Assembly (NCBI GenBank): GCA_009928645.1
Contig: SACH01000005.1
Span: forward strand, 1-64,000
Direction: 5' to 3'
Origin: Gammaproteobacteria bacterium
GTDB lineage: Bacteria; Pseudomonadota; Gammaproteobacteria; Chromatiales; Chromatiaceae
DNA length: 64,000 bases
Position numbers and translations under genes: made by a program. Below are positions 1 to 7,930 of this stretch, piece after piece. The notes below the pieces were generated by a model that worked only from the letters and a program-made list of their open reading frames with translations, was not told where the DNA came from and made no database searches. Positions within the stretch are counted from its first letter, which is position 1. The number at the start of each line of letters is the position of its first letter.

Positions 1-116
1 GTGTAATCAAATCGATCACGACTCAAGGCCGCAAAAAAGCGCTCGGTCTCGATGGTCCCCAAAGCCTGGATGAGCGCCTGCATACCGGCTTGCCGAATTT
101 CTGCGTCAGTTTTCAT
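1..116 (-). CDS. small conserved protein, N-terminal part only (cut by window edge)
   Basis: Reading the minus strand from an ATG at 116 gives 38 residues that begin MKTDAEIRQAGMQAL and run off the window without a stop. The fragment has a plausible alpha-helical start with the pattern 'QALGTIETERFFAALSRDRFDY'. This resembles small bacterial proteins often found next to toxin-like partners, but I cannot assign a family with confidence. It is too short for the ORF track. The function is unknown; a toxin-antitoxin role is only a guess. Confidence 0.55.
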   Translation of the reverse strand, partial: MKTDAEIRQAGMQALIQALGTIETERFFAALSRDRFDY

Positions 117-174
117 ACCAGGTATCCAGGTAAAGTATCATTGGGGCCTGTTTCTGAAATGTATTCCGTCGGCG

Positions 175-318
175 TCATAGCCGCCCGTCTACTTGATCCG
201 CGGGTAGGAGGGCCTTGACGTCGTAGAGGACGCTCTTGGCCTTGCCTAGGGCGCGGATTGCGGCGGCGCCCATCGCGACGAAGTCCTGGTGGGCGACGGC
301 GAGGATGAGGGCGGCAAG
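175..318 (-). pseudogene. C-terminal remnant of a nucleotide-sugar dehydrogenase (TviB/WbpO type)
   Basis: The minus-strand frame ending at 175 reads 'LILAVAHQDFVAMGAAAIRALGK' and ends 'LYDVKALLPADQVDGRL'. This matches the typical C-terminus of UDP-GlcNAc/GalNAc 6-dehydrogenases of the TviB/WbpO family, where a VAH...G...ALGK...VLYDVK...DGRL tail is normal. Only the last ~48 residues remain; the NAD-binding and catalytic cysteine domains are absent. The 66-aa ORF's N-terminus is not family sequence and is encoded by a 21-bp duplication. It is a dead fragment, probably left by rearrangement in this island. Confidence 0.7.
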
Positions 319-360
319 CACGCTACCGCCCTGCCGTGTCACGCTACCGCCCTGCCGTGT
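319..360. repeat. 21-bp perfect tandem duplication
   Basis: The unit CACGCTACCGCCCTGCCGTGT occurs twice head to tail at 319-339 and 340-360. It sits exactly at the broken edge of the dehydrogenase remnant and so may mark the breakpoint of the deletion or insertion. Confidence 0.9.
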
Positions 361-470
361 CATCTCAGGCATCAAACAAGGCCCAGGCCGCCTGATCGTG
401 TGGGGGGTGGCGGGTTCGGCCTTGCGAAGTCGGTAGTATTACGGGCTTTTCGCTGGATTAACAGACACAA

Positions 471-500
471 ATTCCGACAAGATCCGACAAGATCCGACAT
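471..500. repeat. 10-bp tandem repeat (about three copies of GATCCGACAA)
   Basis: The stretch ATTCCGACAA / GATCCGACAA / GATCCGACAT forms three consecutive near-identical decamers just upstream of the 539 gene, in non-coding DNA between the dehydrogenase remnant and that gene. No function can be assigned. Confidence 0.85.
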
Positions 501-538
501 TTTCGCCTGTTTTTTCTATCGTTTTTTAGTACCCCACC

Positions 539-1174
539 GTGGACCGCGACGCCCATCCACCCCCGGACCCGGCTGATCCCCTGGACACCGCCAACACGGA
601 CTGCGACTACGAGTACCGCTCCACCTACTGGCCCTTCGCCCAGGCCAGTGAGGCCGGCTGGCCACCGCTGCCCGGCTGGAAAGGCGCCATCGACGCCGAC
701 CGCTACTTCGTCGACACCTGGCACGCGCAACGCTCCCTGACCTACAAGCTCCCGCCGCTGGCCATCGACAATAAGCGCGCCTTCATCCTGCTCCACCTCC
801 AGGGCGCGATCCGCGCCCATGCCGAGGAGTCGGGGGTCAGGCTCTGGTTCACCCCGCTGGCCATCATCAACTTCTTTGGCTCCCAGTCCGCCGCCGACGG
901 CTACCGCTATTCCATCGCGGAGGACTGGACGCACTTGTACGATGCCAATCTAGCCCTGCCCCCCGCCAACCTCGACTGGTACCACGCGGTACCCATCGAT
1001 CGGGTCTTCAAACTCAACGCCGGTTCTGCGTGGGGCTGGACCAGCTACAACCGCTGGCTCAACCTCAAGCTCAGCACCCATGCCCCCTGCGGCGTCTACC
1101 GGGCGCAAAACGCCTGGGCGGAGTGTCGCGTCGACCTTCAGGTCCGGGTCTTTCACCCCAGCTTCATCGCCTGA
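539..1174 (+). CDS. hypothetical protein, 211 aa, possibly 5'-truncated
   Basis: This ORF opens with GTG directly after an in-frame TAG, with no convincing ribosome binding site, so it may be the 3' part of a longer gene. I do not recognise the family. It is rich in Trp/Tyr, lacks membrane segments or a signal peptide, and ends with a conserved-looking tail: 'RWLNLKLST..PC..YRA.NAWA.C..'. The same tail reappears at 7.8-7.9 kb in a frameshifted copy, so two paralogues flank the CBASS locus. Sequence similarity continues just past both stop codons ('GAG..CCACCG.CCATG'), suggesting a longer shared cassette. In this copy the following ORF collapses after about ten codons. Confidence 0.55.
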   Translation: MDRDAHPPPDPADPLDTANTDCDYEYRSTYWPFAQASEAGWPPLPGWKGAIDADRYFVDTWHAQRSLTYKLPPLAIDNKRAFILLHLQGAIRAHAEESGVRLWFTPLAIINFFGSQSAADGYRYSIAEDWTHLYDANLALPPANLDWYHAVPIDRVFKLNAGSAWGWTSYNRWLNLKLSTHAPCGVYRAQNAWAECRVDLQVRVFHPSFIA

Positions 1175-1302
1175 GAGCCACCGACCATGCCCCGTCAGGT
1201 CAACCGCAGATCGAGGTGATAGACATCCTGGATGGGTCACTGAACACGGCCGCCCCCTCGCTGAAGATCAGCTTGCCCCGCCGGTCATGGCACTAGGCCA
1301 GG

Positions 1303-2751
1303 TCACCGCGCCGGCAAGTTCCCAGGCTGAAGGTCAAGACCTTCTGCAAGGGCAAAGTAGCCACCTGTCTTCGGCGCGCCGCGAAACTCGATCTTGCCGT
1401 CGAGTCTAAGCTGTTTGAGCCATCGCTCGGTCGTGCGCCGCGTAAGCCCCGTCGCTTCGGCAAGCTGCGCAGCATTTTTTCCTGGGTGCGCTTGAAGGTA
1501 AGCGAGGAGACCCGTTACTCCGCCAGTTACTCCGCCAGTTACTCCGCCAGTTACTCCGCCACTTACGCCGCCACCCAACTTCGGTAGCCAGAAGGTCACC
1601 GTCACCGACTCGGCGGCCGAGGTGATCGTGGAGGGTTCCAGCCCCGCCGTACGGAGCAATTCGGCGATCTTGATCGTACCCCGGCCCCAGGCTTCGATAA
1701 ATCCACGGCGGTAGAAAATGGTGGCAATCAGCGGGTTCCATGGCCGCGATTCATGCGGCAGGAGCAGCTGTTCTGGGGTCAGGCCAAAATGCAGTTCACC
1801 GGGGGAAATGATCTCCAAGCGGTCGTCGTAAAGGGCAATCGCGATCGCGCCGCCGCCGCTGGCGTAATCGCGGTGCACGAAGGCATTCGCCAGGGCTTCG
1901 CGTACCGCCTCAACCGGCAATAGGGGGGTGTCCTCGCGCTCCAGTTTGCCGGCGATCACCCGGCTGGCAACCGGTAACCACGAGAGCAAGAAACGTTCCG
2001 TCCGGCGCATCAGATCAAAGGCATTGCCGTGGTACTGGCGGTTATCCAGAAATTCGTTGCGGGTGTGTCCTTTGAAGCGGGCAAGTCGCACGGTGAGTTG
2101 GGGAAAATCCGGCCACAGGTTATCGTTCTTGCAGAAGAGCGCGACGGCGGCGCGCGAAAGTCGGCCGCCCCGGGTGAGCAACCCCAGGCCGCGCAGGATG
2201 TCGAGCGGATCGCGACTGCCAGGATCATCGCTACGGCCACGCCGGATGGACTCTTCCAGGGTAATGACAATCTCACGGCTATCGAGCATGTCCAGGGTCC
2301 AGCCGTGAGCGGGCTGGATTTCCCAGCGGTCGGTCGCATGCAACGATTCCAGCAGCAGGCGTTGGTAAGTTGACCGCGACATGACTTGCGTGGTGTTCAG
2401 AACGCGCTCATAGGGTACACCCCGAAAGGTAACGGGCTGCAAGCTTGGCCGCTCAACGCGCAACACCAGCACTTGAAGGCTATCCTTCACGGCAACGCGG
2501 CGAATTTCCGGGAACAACGGCGGCTCGAAGCCCCGGAATTCCTGCGCCAGCTCTTCCAGGGTGCGGTCGGTAACCTGTTGCCCCACCAACTTGCCTTCGG
2601 GCGTTACGCCGAACAACAACTGACCGCCGCCGGCATTCGCAAACCCGCAGAGTGTGCGACAGGCGCGATCCTTTTCCGCTGTCGACTTCTTGAACTCCAC
2701 GGTCGCGGATTCGCCGGCATCGATCAGGGTCTGGAGATCAAGATCGCTCAT
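1303..2751 (-). CDS. AlbA_2/Schlafen-type putative ATP-binding protein, candidate CBASS accessory
   Basis: This 482-aa protein starts with an AlbA_2 (Schlafen-like, formerly AAA_4) domain at ~1-130, with the hallmark 'ATVEFKKS' and 'GFANAGGGQLLFGV'. The middle (~250-380) resembles the HATPase_c_4 region: 'EAVREALANAFVHRDY' and 'WGRGTIKI'. After a flexible 'GGVTGGVTGGVTGG' linker comes a winged-helix module at ~425-470. Such proteins are variously annotated as transcriptional regulators or ATP-dependent nucleic-acid factors. The ATG at 2751 lies 14 nt inside the 3' end of cap3, which implies translational coupling with the CBASS operon. This gene is not a standard CBASS member, so its role (regulator or effector) is open. 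Confidence 0.8.
   Translation of the reverse strand: MSDLDLQTLIDAGESATVEFKKSTAEKDRACRTLCGFANAGGGQLLFGVTPEGKLVGQQVTDRTLEELAQEFRGFEPPLFPEIRRVAVKDSLQVLVLRVERPSLQPVTFRGVPYERVLNTTQVMSRSTYQRLLLESLHATDRWEIQPAHGWTLDMLDSREIVITLEESIRRGRSDDPGSRDPLDILRGLGLLTRGGRLSRAAVALFCKNDNLWPDFPQLTVRLARFKGHTRNEFLDNRQYHGNAFDLMRRTERFLLSWLPVASRVIAGKLEREDTPLLPVEAVREALANAFVHRDYASGGGAIAIALYDDRLEIISPGELHFGLTPEQLLLPHESRPWNPLIATIFYRRGFIEAWGRGTIKIAELLRTAGLEPSTITSAAESVTVTFWLPKLGGGVSGGVTGGVTGGVTGGVTGLLAYLQAHPGKNAAQLAEATGLTRRTTERWLKQLRLDGKIEFRGAPKTGGYFALAEGLDLQPGNLPAR
1514..1573. repeat. 12-bp in-frame tandem repeat encoding GGVT units
   Basis: Four identical copies of GTTACTCCGCCA plus a fifth diverged copy lie inside the AlbA_2-type gene. 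Each unit encodes four residues (GGVT on the minus strand), so copy-number changes would lengthen or shorten the linker before the winged helix without shifting the frame. Confidence 0.95.
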
Positions 2752-3343
2752 GGAATCTCAACCTCGACCCCGGCGGAGGAGAATATTTTTTTAGCCAGAC
2801 CGGGGTAGTGTTTCCCCTGTCCGATACGGTGGCGACATATTCCAGGCGCCATTGGTCCACACGCTCAGCCGTGACGGTCCACAGGCCAAGGCTGTCGACC
2901 GTGGTCTTCCGCCCGACGATCAACATTAGCAATGCGTTGCTGTTCAATTGGGACTTAGCCAAGAGCAGGCGCATGGCATCACCGTCCAAGCCCGAGATAC
3001 CCGGTTGATCTTCGGCATGCGTGTGCCATTCTCCGAGGTAGAGCAGACCGGACTCAGACTGAGCGCGTATGGCATGCTGGGCGGCGGCGGGATCGGATCG
3101 ATAGCGGTAACGCGATCGTTCGTCAAGGGGATAGGGGCCAGTCGCGACAGTCACACGAATCTGCTCAGCGCTGATGGTACCAAACACTTGGCCACCGGCT
3201 TCCTTTGCCCAAGGTGAGCATTGTCGGTGGCGACGCACATATGTCAGTAGGTCGGCGCTTAACAGCAATTGCTGGGCGACCGATTCAAGCCGGCCGACTA
3301 AGCCAGGCGCACAGCCACCATTTGGCCGAAGCCAGGTCACCAT
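2738..3343 (-). CDS. cap3: Cap3: JAB/JAMM isopeptidase of type II CBASS
   Basis: This 201-aa protein has the full JAMM metalloprotease signature: Glu48 in 'KEAGGQVFG', the zinc ligands in 'GEWHTHAED' (His107, His109), then 'PGISGLD' with Ser117 and Asp120. In type II CBASS, Cap3 removes CD-NTase from the targets to which Cap2 attaches it, reversing the ubiquitin-like reaction. Its start overlaps the end of cap2 by 7 nt and its end overlaps the next gene by 14 nt, so it is in the middle of a tightly coupled operon. All catalytic residues are present, so it should be active. A general JAB deubiquitinase-like name would also fit without the context. Confidence 0.93.
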   Translation of the reverse strand: MVTWLRPNGGCAPGLVGRLESVAQQLLLSADLLTYVRRHRQCSPWAKEAGGQVFGTISAEQIRVTVATGPYPLDERSRYRYRSDPAAAQHAIRAQSESGLLYLGEWHTHAEDQPGISGLDGDAMRLLLAKSQLNSNALLMLIVGRKTTVDSLGLWTVTAERVDQWRLEYVATVSDRGNTTPVWLKKYSPPPGSRLRFHERS

Positions 3344-5028
3344 GGGATCTGCCTCATAGCGTTAATTTCGGTGAAGCCATCCCGGACGACACCACCCCGC
3401 GCTGTTACGGCATTACGGTCTCCAAACCACACACGCCTGCACGAGGCCGGGACCCGTCCGAGCAATGCATCCAGAACGAGCATGGTCGCCAACGCGATGG
3501 TTGGTTGGAGGTCAACCGCGCCATGAGGCTGGAATACGTTACTACAACCGGCTTCCACGATAACCTCGCCGGCGCCGTATGGCCAATCGGTCAATCGGAA
3601 ACTCGGTAGATTGGCTTCAAAGGCCGACATCAGATCATCCTTGCCATAGAGCAGCACAGCATGTCCGACGATGGCGTAGGCCTCGACCCAAGTACTGAGA
3701 TAAGCAGGTGGACGGTCCAGGGTCTGGCGCCAGGCGTTCACGGCGGCCTCGCCTTCGATGTCGATACCCGCGGTCACGATCATGTCCACGGCGACGAGCT
3801 TCCCCAGTTCGGGCGCGGATAAACGCTCGAAGTTCTTAGGGTGGATCGCGCCGATCTTCAGATGAGGTAGTCGGCGCTGTAGCTCAGTCGCCACGCCCTT
3901 GGCCTTATTCCAACCCAGATAATTGAGACCCAGCAGGTGACGACCCGCGTTGGCGGACAAGAAGTTGTCGCCATCAATAAGCGTCAACTCACCGACGCCC
4001 GCCTTGGCCAGTAACTCGGCGATCTCGCACCCTAAGGCGCCGCAGCCCACAATTGCAACCCTGCGGGCTCGCAGGGCGGCTTGTTCAGGTGAATGATCAC
4101 GACCGTGAATCCAAGAAGGATCGACGCGGCTAGCCACGACACGTTCGACGCGCTGTTGTGCCATGGCATGCTTAATGCGGTCCAGGGGAACCCGCGCCCA
4201 ACTGCGAAACCCATTCTTAATCTTGGAGTTCTTGGCGCCAATGGCCAGTGCCGCAGCGAAGACCGTACCCGTGGATGTTTCGACCTCGAAGATGAACAGG
4301 GACTTGCGATCCGGCAGCAAGATCGCGCGTAACGCGTCCTCGGGTATGCCGTGGATAATATCCCCGACGGTCTGGGGAAAATGGCTGGGCGGCCATGGGC
4401 GTGGCAGCCGCAGAAGAAACGAAGGCAGGATGTTATAGTCACGGGTAGGGGTGCCAAAGTTCCTCAGCCAGTCCTTGACCTCCGCCTTAGTGTCGGCAAC
4501 TACAACCTGCCCCACCTTCACGTCCAAGTGGAAGGCCAGCACACGCGACTTACCGCCCGGCGGCACAAGGCAAACCAGCCGTAGGTTCTGGCCTGGCGTG
4601 ATGGCTTGATACGCCCAATACGAGGCAAACTCGCGCTCGAACTCCGCCACACACTTATCGTCTGACCAGTTGAGGAGTTCCAGAGCGTCATCGAGGTGAG
4701 CGCGAACTCGATCGCCCGCAGGGGCGACGATAGACGTGGGCTGCAAACACAAGAGCCCCTTGGGCTCGACATGGGGCCAGCAATAGTTGCTGCCCAGGTC
4801 GGGCGCCAGCACCCGGGGCTGGGAATACGGGAACACCGCGTCGATGACAAGCTGGAAGTGGCCCACGCCCGGTGGACGAACAGCCCTCTCGGCAAGCTCA
4901 ATGCGCCAACCATTGCGGAACAGCGGCAGAGGATCAGAAAGCATCTCCTCGACGGTGAGCCGTCGCCAGTGACCTGGACACCACTGGTCCAGTTCAGCTT
5001 CGACGGCAGTGATGACTTCTGCGGTCAC
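3337..5028 (-). CDS. cap2: Cap2: E2-E1 fusion conjugation enzyme of type II CBASS
   Basis: This 563-aa protein joins an E2-like N-terminal domain (candidate catalytic Cys94 in 'GLLCLQPTS') to a C-terminal ThiF/E1 adenylation domain with the nucleotide-binding loop 'VAIVGCGALGCE' (~325-335) and 'TLIDGDNFLSANAGRH'. A candidate E1 cysteine is Cys495 in 'VEAGCSNVF'. Family knowledge: Cap2 activates the CD-NTase C-terminus and conjugates it to cellular targets, which primes second-messenger synthesis. The start is GTG, 3 nt after the CD-NTase stop. The CD-NTase ends in glycine, as expected for a Cap2 substrate. It overlaps cap3 downstream by 7 nt. Confidence 0.93.
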   Translation of the reverse strand: MTAEVITAVEAELDQWCPGHWRRLTVEEMLSDPLPLFRNGWRIELAERAVRPPGVGHFQLVIDAVFPYSQPRVLAPDLGSNYCWPHVEPKGLLCLQPTSIVAPAGDRVRAHLDDALELLNWSDDKCVAEFEREFASYWAYQAITPGQNLRLVCLVPPGGKSRVLAFHLDVKVGQVVVADTKAEVKDWLRNFGTPTRDYNILPSFLLRLPRPWPPSHFPQTVGDIIHGIPEDALRAILLPDRKSLFIFEVETSTGTVFAAALAIGAKNSKIKNGFRSWARVPLDRIKHAMAQQRVERVVASRVDPSWIHGRDHSPEQAALRARRVAIVGCGALGCEIAELLAKAGVGELTLIDGDNFLSANAGRHLLGLNYLGWNKAKGVATELQRRLPHLKIGAIHPKNFERLSAPELGKLVAVDMIVTAGIDIEGEAAVNAWRQTLDRPPAYLSTWVEAYAIVGHAVLLYGKDDLMSAFEANLPSFRLTDWPYGAGEVIVEAGCSNVFQPHGAVDLQPTIALATMLVLDALLGRVPASCRRVWFGDRNAVTARGGVVRDGFTEINAMRQIPW

Positions 5029-5031
5029 CGT

Positions 5032-6102
5032 TCAGCCAAAGCGCCCACCGCCGTCCACGCGGCGCGCGGTCTCAACCGATGTGACGCTCATTGCGATACC
5101 TGAATCAGAAGCCTTGTTAGCGGTACCGGGATCCGGCTGGTTGGAGAAGAAGCAGGTATCGAATACGCTATCCCAGGCCTTGCAAGCCATCACGCGGGTG
5201 CAATCTTCGCGGTCGAGTACCTCGAGGGTGTCCAGTGCCTCCTTCAAGCAGTCTCGGAAGTACGTGACCTCGGCATCGCCTTGCTCCGCCAGGTTCTTCG
5301 CGACAATGGGATGGGCAACTTGAGTTGAGCAGCTCAGGGCCAGGTGGATTTGCTGCCATGTCTGGCGAAGCGCCTTGTCTTCACGATCCGCGTTAGCCAC
5401 GAAATGGTCGACGATGAGCTTGGTGATTGTGATGCCGCTGGTAGTGTAAGCCTTCCATTCCGCACGCCGGGCAAACTTCTTAGTGAGCTTGGTGATGCGC
5501 CGCATCTGGCTGCCGTCGGCCTGGCCGGATTTGAGCTCGTCAGCCTGGCCGGAGTTGAGTTTGCTCACCTGGTCGTTGAACCACTTCGTGACGGCCCGTG
5601 CATCCGAGATAACCCACGAGTCACCGCTGGCCAACTCGTATCTATCGACGATGTCGCCCGACAAGTCCCTCTCCGTCACTATGCGGTAGACTGGCACATC
5701 AATGTGATAGCCCACAGCGTAAGGCTGGCGCACACAGTTATTCTTGACCTCGGCTTCACTTTTGAATCGGCCGTCCCACTTCAAGGCATCGCAGACACGC
5801 TGCCGGGCCGCCAGAGGGGTTAACTCTAAACCATCGTCGTCCTTTAGGTCCTCGAACCGAAAATAGGCACCGTCATCGATGTCATAGTCCTTGTCAGGGT
5901 CCTGCACCATAGTTCGCATCTGGTACGAGCCCTGAGAGCGCACCTCGCGCGGTTGCGGCTTGCCTGCGGTGTCGAGGCCTTTGCGCAGACGATCCCTGCC
6001 GCTATCCCTTGCAGCGCGCATTTCCTTTTGCTGTTCCAGTGCTAGAGTGACCTTGTCACGGTGATATCCGCTCATATCGGCATGGCAATTGATGTCAGTC
6101 AT
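5032..6102 (-). CDS. CBASS cyclic-dinucleotide synthase (DncV-like CD-NTase)
   Basis: From the ATG at 6102 (356 aa) the protein carries the CD-NTase core: 'QGSYQMRT' (~57-64), the metal-binding 'DYDIDDGAYF' (Asp74, Asp76) and the third acid in 'YHIDVPVYR' (Asp135). The region 'WVISDARAVTKWFND' closely resembles DncV, so a cGAMP-type product is likely but not proven. The track start at 6156 is too long: the 6102 ATG has an AAGGAAG site and overlaps the end of capV by 8 nt. The protein ends 'GGGRFG'. A terminal glycine is what Cap2 needs for conjugation. A short internal 'SGQADELKSGQAD' repeat may be a loop expansion. Confidence 0.9.
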   Translation of the reverse strand: MTDINCHADMSGYHRDKVTLALEQQKEMRAARDSGRDRLRKGLDTAGKPQPREVRSQGSYQMRTMVQDPDKDYDIDDGAYFRFEDLKDDDGLELTPLAARQRVCDALKWDGRFKSEAEVKNNCVRQPYAVGYHIDVPVYRIVTERDLSGDIVDRYELASGDSWVISDARAVTKWFNDQVSKLNSGQADELKSGQADGSQMRRITKLTKKFARRAEWKAYTTSGITITKLIVDHFVANADREDKALRQTWQQIHLALSCSTQVAHPIVAKNLAEQGDAEVTYFRDCLKEALDTLEVLDREDCTRVMACKAWDSVFDTCFFSNQPDPGTANKASDSGIAMSVTSVETARRVDGGGRFG

Positions 6103-7231
6103 GCTTTTCTTCCTTGTTTGTAGGTGTGTGAGGTTGGGATTCAGATAGGGCGGCACGAAAGGCCTTCATGTGAGGGTTTTGGGCTTGGCTTACCCATGCG
6201 TAGTCAACATCGGAGATCGCTTGCCGTGCGAGCGCGTTCAGCAACACAGGCCGAGAGTCGTCCATATTAGACAGATACTCCTGCAGTGCCTTTGAGGGGC
6301 ACTGAGCCGGCAAACGGAAAGCAAAGCTACCGTCATGGCGCAATTCCGCAACTTTATTGGTTAGGTAGCTGTACCCAACGGCCTGCGCGTTCATACCGGC
6401 CTCAATGGCCCTCAAACCGAACTTCCAGCCTGGGGCTCCCCTATAGCGAGCGCGATCGGAGACTTCCTCGCCCCCCTGCATAGGCAACGTGCCCAGCATG
6501 AACAGTTCGATCCGGCGCTGTTCGTTCCGGTCATCGAGAATTTCGAGTGCTTCCATCATCCCGACCAAGCCTGGGTTGTTAGCCCACAAGCCGCCGTCTA
6601 CGTAGGTTGCGGTGGTCGCACCGTCGCCGCCAGACTCATCCAGCTTCGCCATCGAACGAAGGATAGGTGCTGCAGTAGTGGCCATGCAGACATCCACAAG
6701 CGTACGCGGGTCGTCGCGGCCATTGAGCCTGCCGAGATGCTTGGTCTTAAAGACGACAGCGGAGTGCCGATTGATGTCGATCGTCGGGATCGCCAGCGCG
6801 ATGCCACGATCCTCGTAAACCTCGGCGATGGTGGTCTTCCCCAACTTGGACTCCAGCGCTTTCCGCAGCGCGATTTCCCCGCGCCGTAGGCCGATACCGA
6901 GATTCCGGACTACGCAGTTGCCTATGATCGGCAGGGCACGCGCCCACTGGTGCGGGAAGATCTCGCGGCCGTACTCCAAGTACAAATCTTGCACGTCTTG
7001 AAGGGGGATGCCCTTGGCGAGCGCGCAAGCCACGATGCCGCCCGTGCTGGTGCCGACGATCAAATCGAAAGCGCTGCCGATATCGAGAGCTTTTTCACCC
7101 AAGCACTCGGCTTTAGCTACTCGGGCGGCATAGGTTGCTAGATACGCCGCCTGGTAAACCCCGCGCATTCCGCCACCGTCTAGGCACAAGACCCTGAAAG
7201 GTTTATTTTTTCTGCTAGTTAGCTCATCCAT
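6095..7231 (-). CDS. capV: CapV: patatin-like phospholipase effector of CBASS
   Basis: This 378-aa patatin-family lipase has the oxyanion loop 'DGGGMRG' (18-24), the nucleophile elbow 'GTSTGG' with Ser62, and the catalytic Asp in 'YVDGGLWANN' (~212). In CBASS the enzyme is activated by the CD-NTase product and degrades membrane phospholipids to kill infected cells. The track begins at a TTG (7240); I prefer the ATG at 7231, which gives a typical 'MDELTSRKNKPFRVL' start. It is the first gene of the operon, so the promoter should lie in the 7232-7340 stretch. All catalytic residues are intact. Confidence 0.93.
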   Translation of the reverse strand: MDELTSRKNKPFRVLCLDGGGMRGVYQAAYLATYAARVAKAECLGEKALDIGSAFDLIVGTSTGGIVACALAKGIPLQDVQDLYLEYGREIFPHQWARALPIIGNCVVRNLGIGLRRGEIALRKALESKLGKTTIAEVYEDRGIALAIPTIDINRHSAVVFKTKHLGRLNGRDDPRTLVDVCMATTAAPILRSMAKLDESGGDGATTATYVDGGLWANNPGLVGMMEALEILDDRNEQRRIELFMLGTLPMQGGEEVSDRARYRGAPGWKFGLRAIEAGMNAQAVGYSYLTNKVAELRHDGSFAFRLPAQCPSKALQEYLSNMDDSRPVLLNALARQAISDVDYAWVSQAQNPHMKAFRAALSESQPHTPTNKEEKHD

Positions 7232-7339
7232 TATTATCAATCGTTGAGGAGGGGGACATTGCCAATGATTTAAAATGCGTCAAACCTGGGGTTTCCCCTA
7301 AGCGCAGCGGTCCGACTCTATTAAGCCCAGGCAGAAATA

Positions 7340-7510
7340 ATGTGCCACGAGCATGCACTGCGGAAACTGACCGGCAATTCCAGCGGCAAGTCCCCCGCCA
7401 CCTTCACCCTGACGCGCAATAACATAGGGGTAGTGAAACTGGAAACGGCCGGCCACGAGCAGATGAGAGTCACGATCACGCCCCAGATCTCCGGTGCCGC
7501 TGGCATGTGA
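7340..7510 (+). CDS. possible small ORF or gene remnant, 56 aa
   Basis: In the 377-bp stretch between capV and the 7.6-kb pseudogene, the plus strand holds a short ORF from the ATG at 7340 to the TGA at 7508-7510. Its product contains 'KLTGNSSGKSPATFTLTRNNIGVVKLETAGHEQMRVTITPQISG'. The composition (alternating Thr/Val, beta-like) looks like real protein rather than random translation, but there is no clear ribosome binding site. It may be the end of a lost gene belonging to the flanking family. The rest of the gap shows nothing recognisable beyond the presumed capV promoter. Confidence 0.3.
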   Translation: MCHEHALRKLTGNSSGKSPATFTLTRNNIGVVKLETAGHEQMRVTITPQISGAAGM

Positions 7511-7608
7511 TCTAAATCCAGAAACATTTTTGCTAACCACGCTACGGTCCCTGCCAATGCTCCGTACCCATAGCTTAACGCCTCACCCGGCCTGGTCCAA
7601 CCCCTCCA

Positions 7609-7918
7609 GTGCTACCCTGCGGTCGCCGCGGGCACCAACCGCCGTGGTGTGCTCCCTCCAATCGGTTGCTAGGTGAGCCCCGGCACCAGGCCCTGGTCCT
7701 GCCCGCCACGATCAACGGCTGGAGCCATAGCCACCAGCTGGATCTCGACTTCCGCATCAACCCCCCGGCGCTACTACCCCTGGCACGGCAGCGCCCGCTG
7801 GCTCAATCTCAAGCTCAGCACCCGCACCCCCTGCGACAAATACCGCGCCGCCAACGCCTGGGCCAACTGCCAGATCAACCTGAATGTCCGGGTCTTCTAC
7901 CCCAATTTCCTCGCCTGA
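7609..7918 (+). pseudogene. frameshifted second copy of the 211-aa hypothetical gene
   Basis: The last ~41 codons (frame of 7673-7918) read 'RWLNLKLSTRTPCDKYRAANAWANCQ' and end 'NVRVFYPNFLA', clearly paralogous to the C-terminus of the gene at 539-1174. Upstream coding continues in another frame ('LVLPATINGWSHSHQLDLDFRINPP'), so a frameshift near 7760 breaks it. The two copies bracket the CBASS operon in the same orientation. The next gene follows after 12 nt, which suggests a former two-gene unit. Confidence 0.65.
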
Positions 7919-7930
7919 GCACCACCGCCC

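Noticed and set aside
1514-1573. Repeat array as a possible CRISPR
   Set aside because: The units are 12 bp with no spacers and encode a protein linker. No repeat-spacer structure or cas genes occur anywhere in the window.
7298-7557. Minus-strand ORFs of 80 and 78 aa in the capV upstream gap
   Set aside because: They overlap each other in different frames, have no ribosome sites and no recognisable sequence. A plus-strand small ORF fits the composition better.
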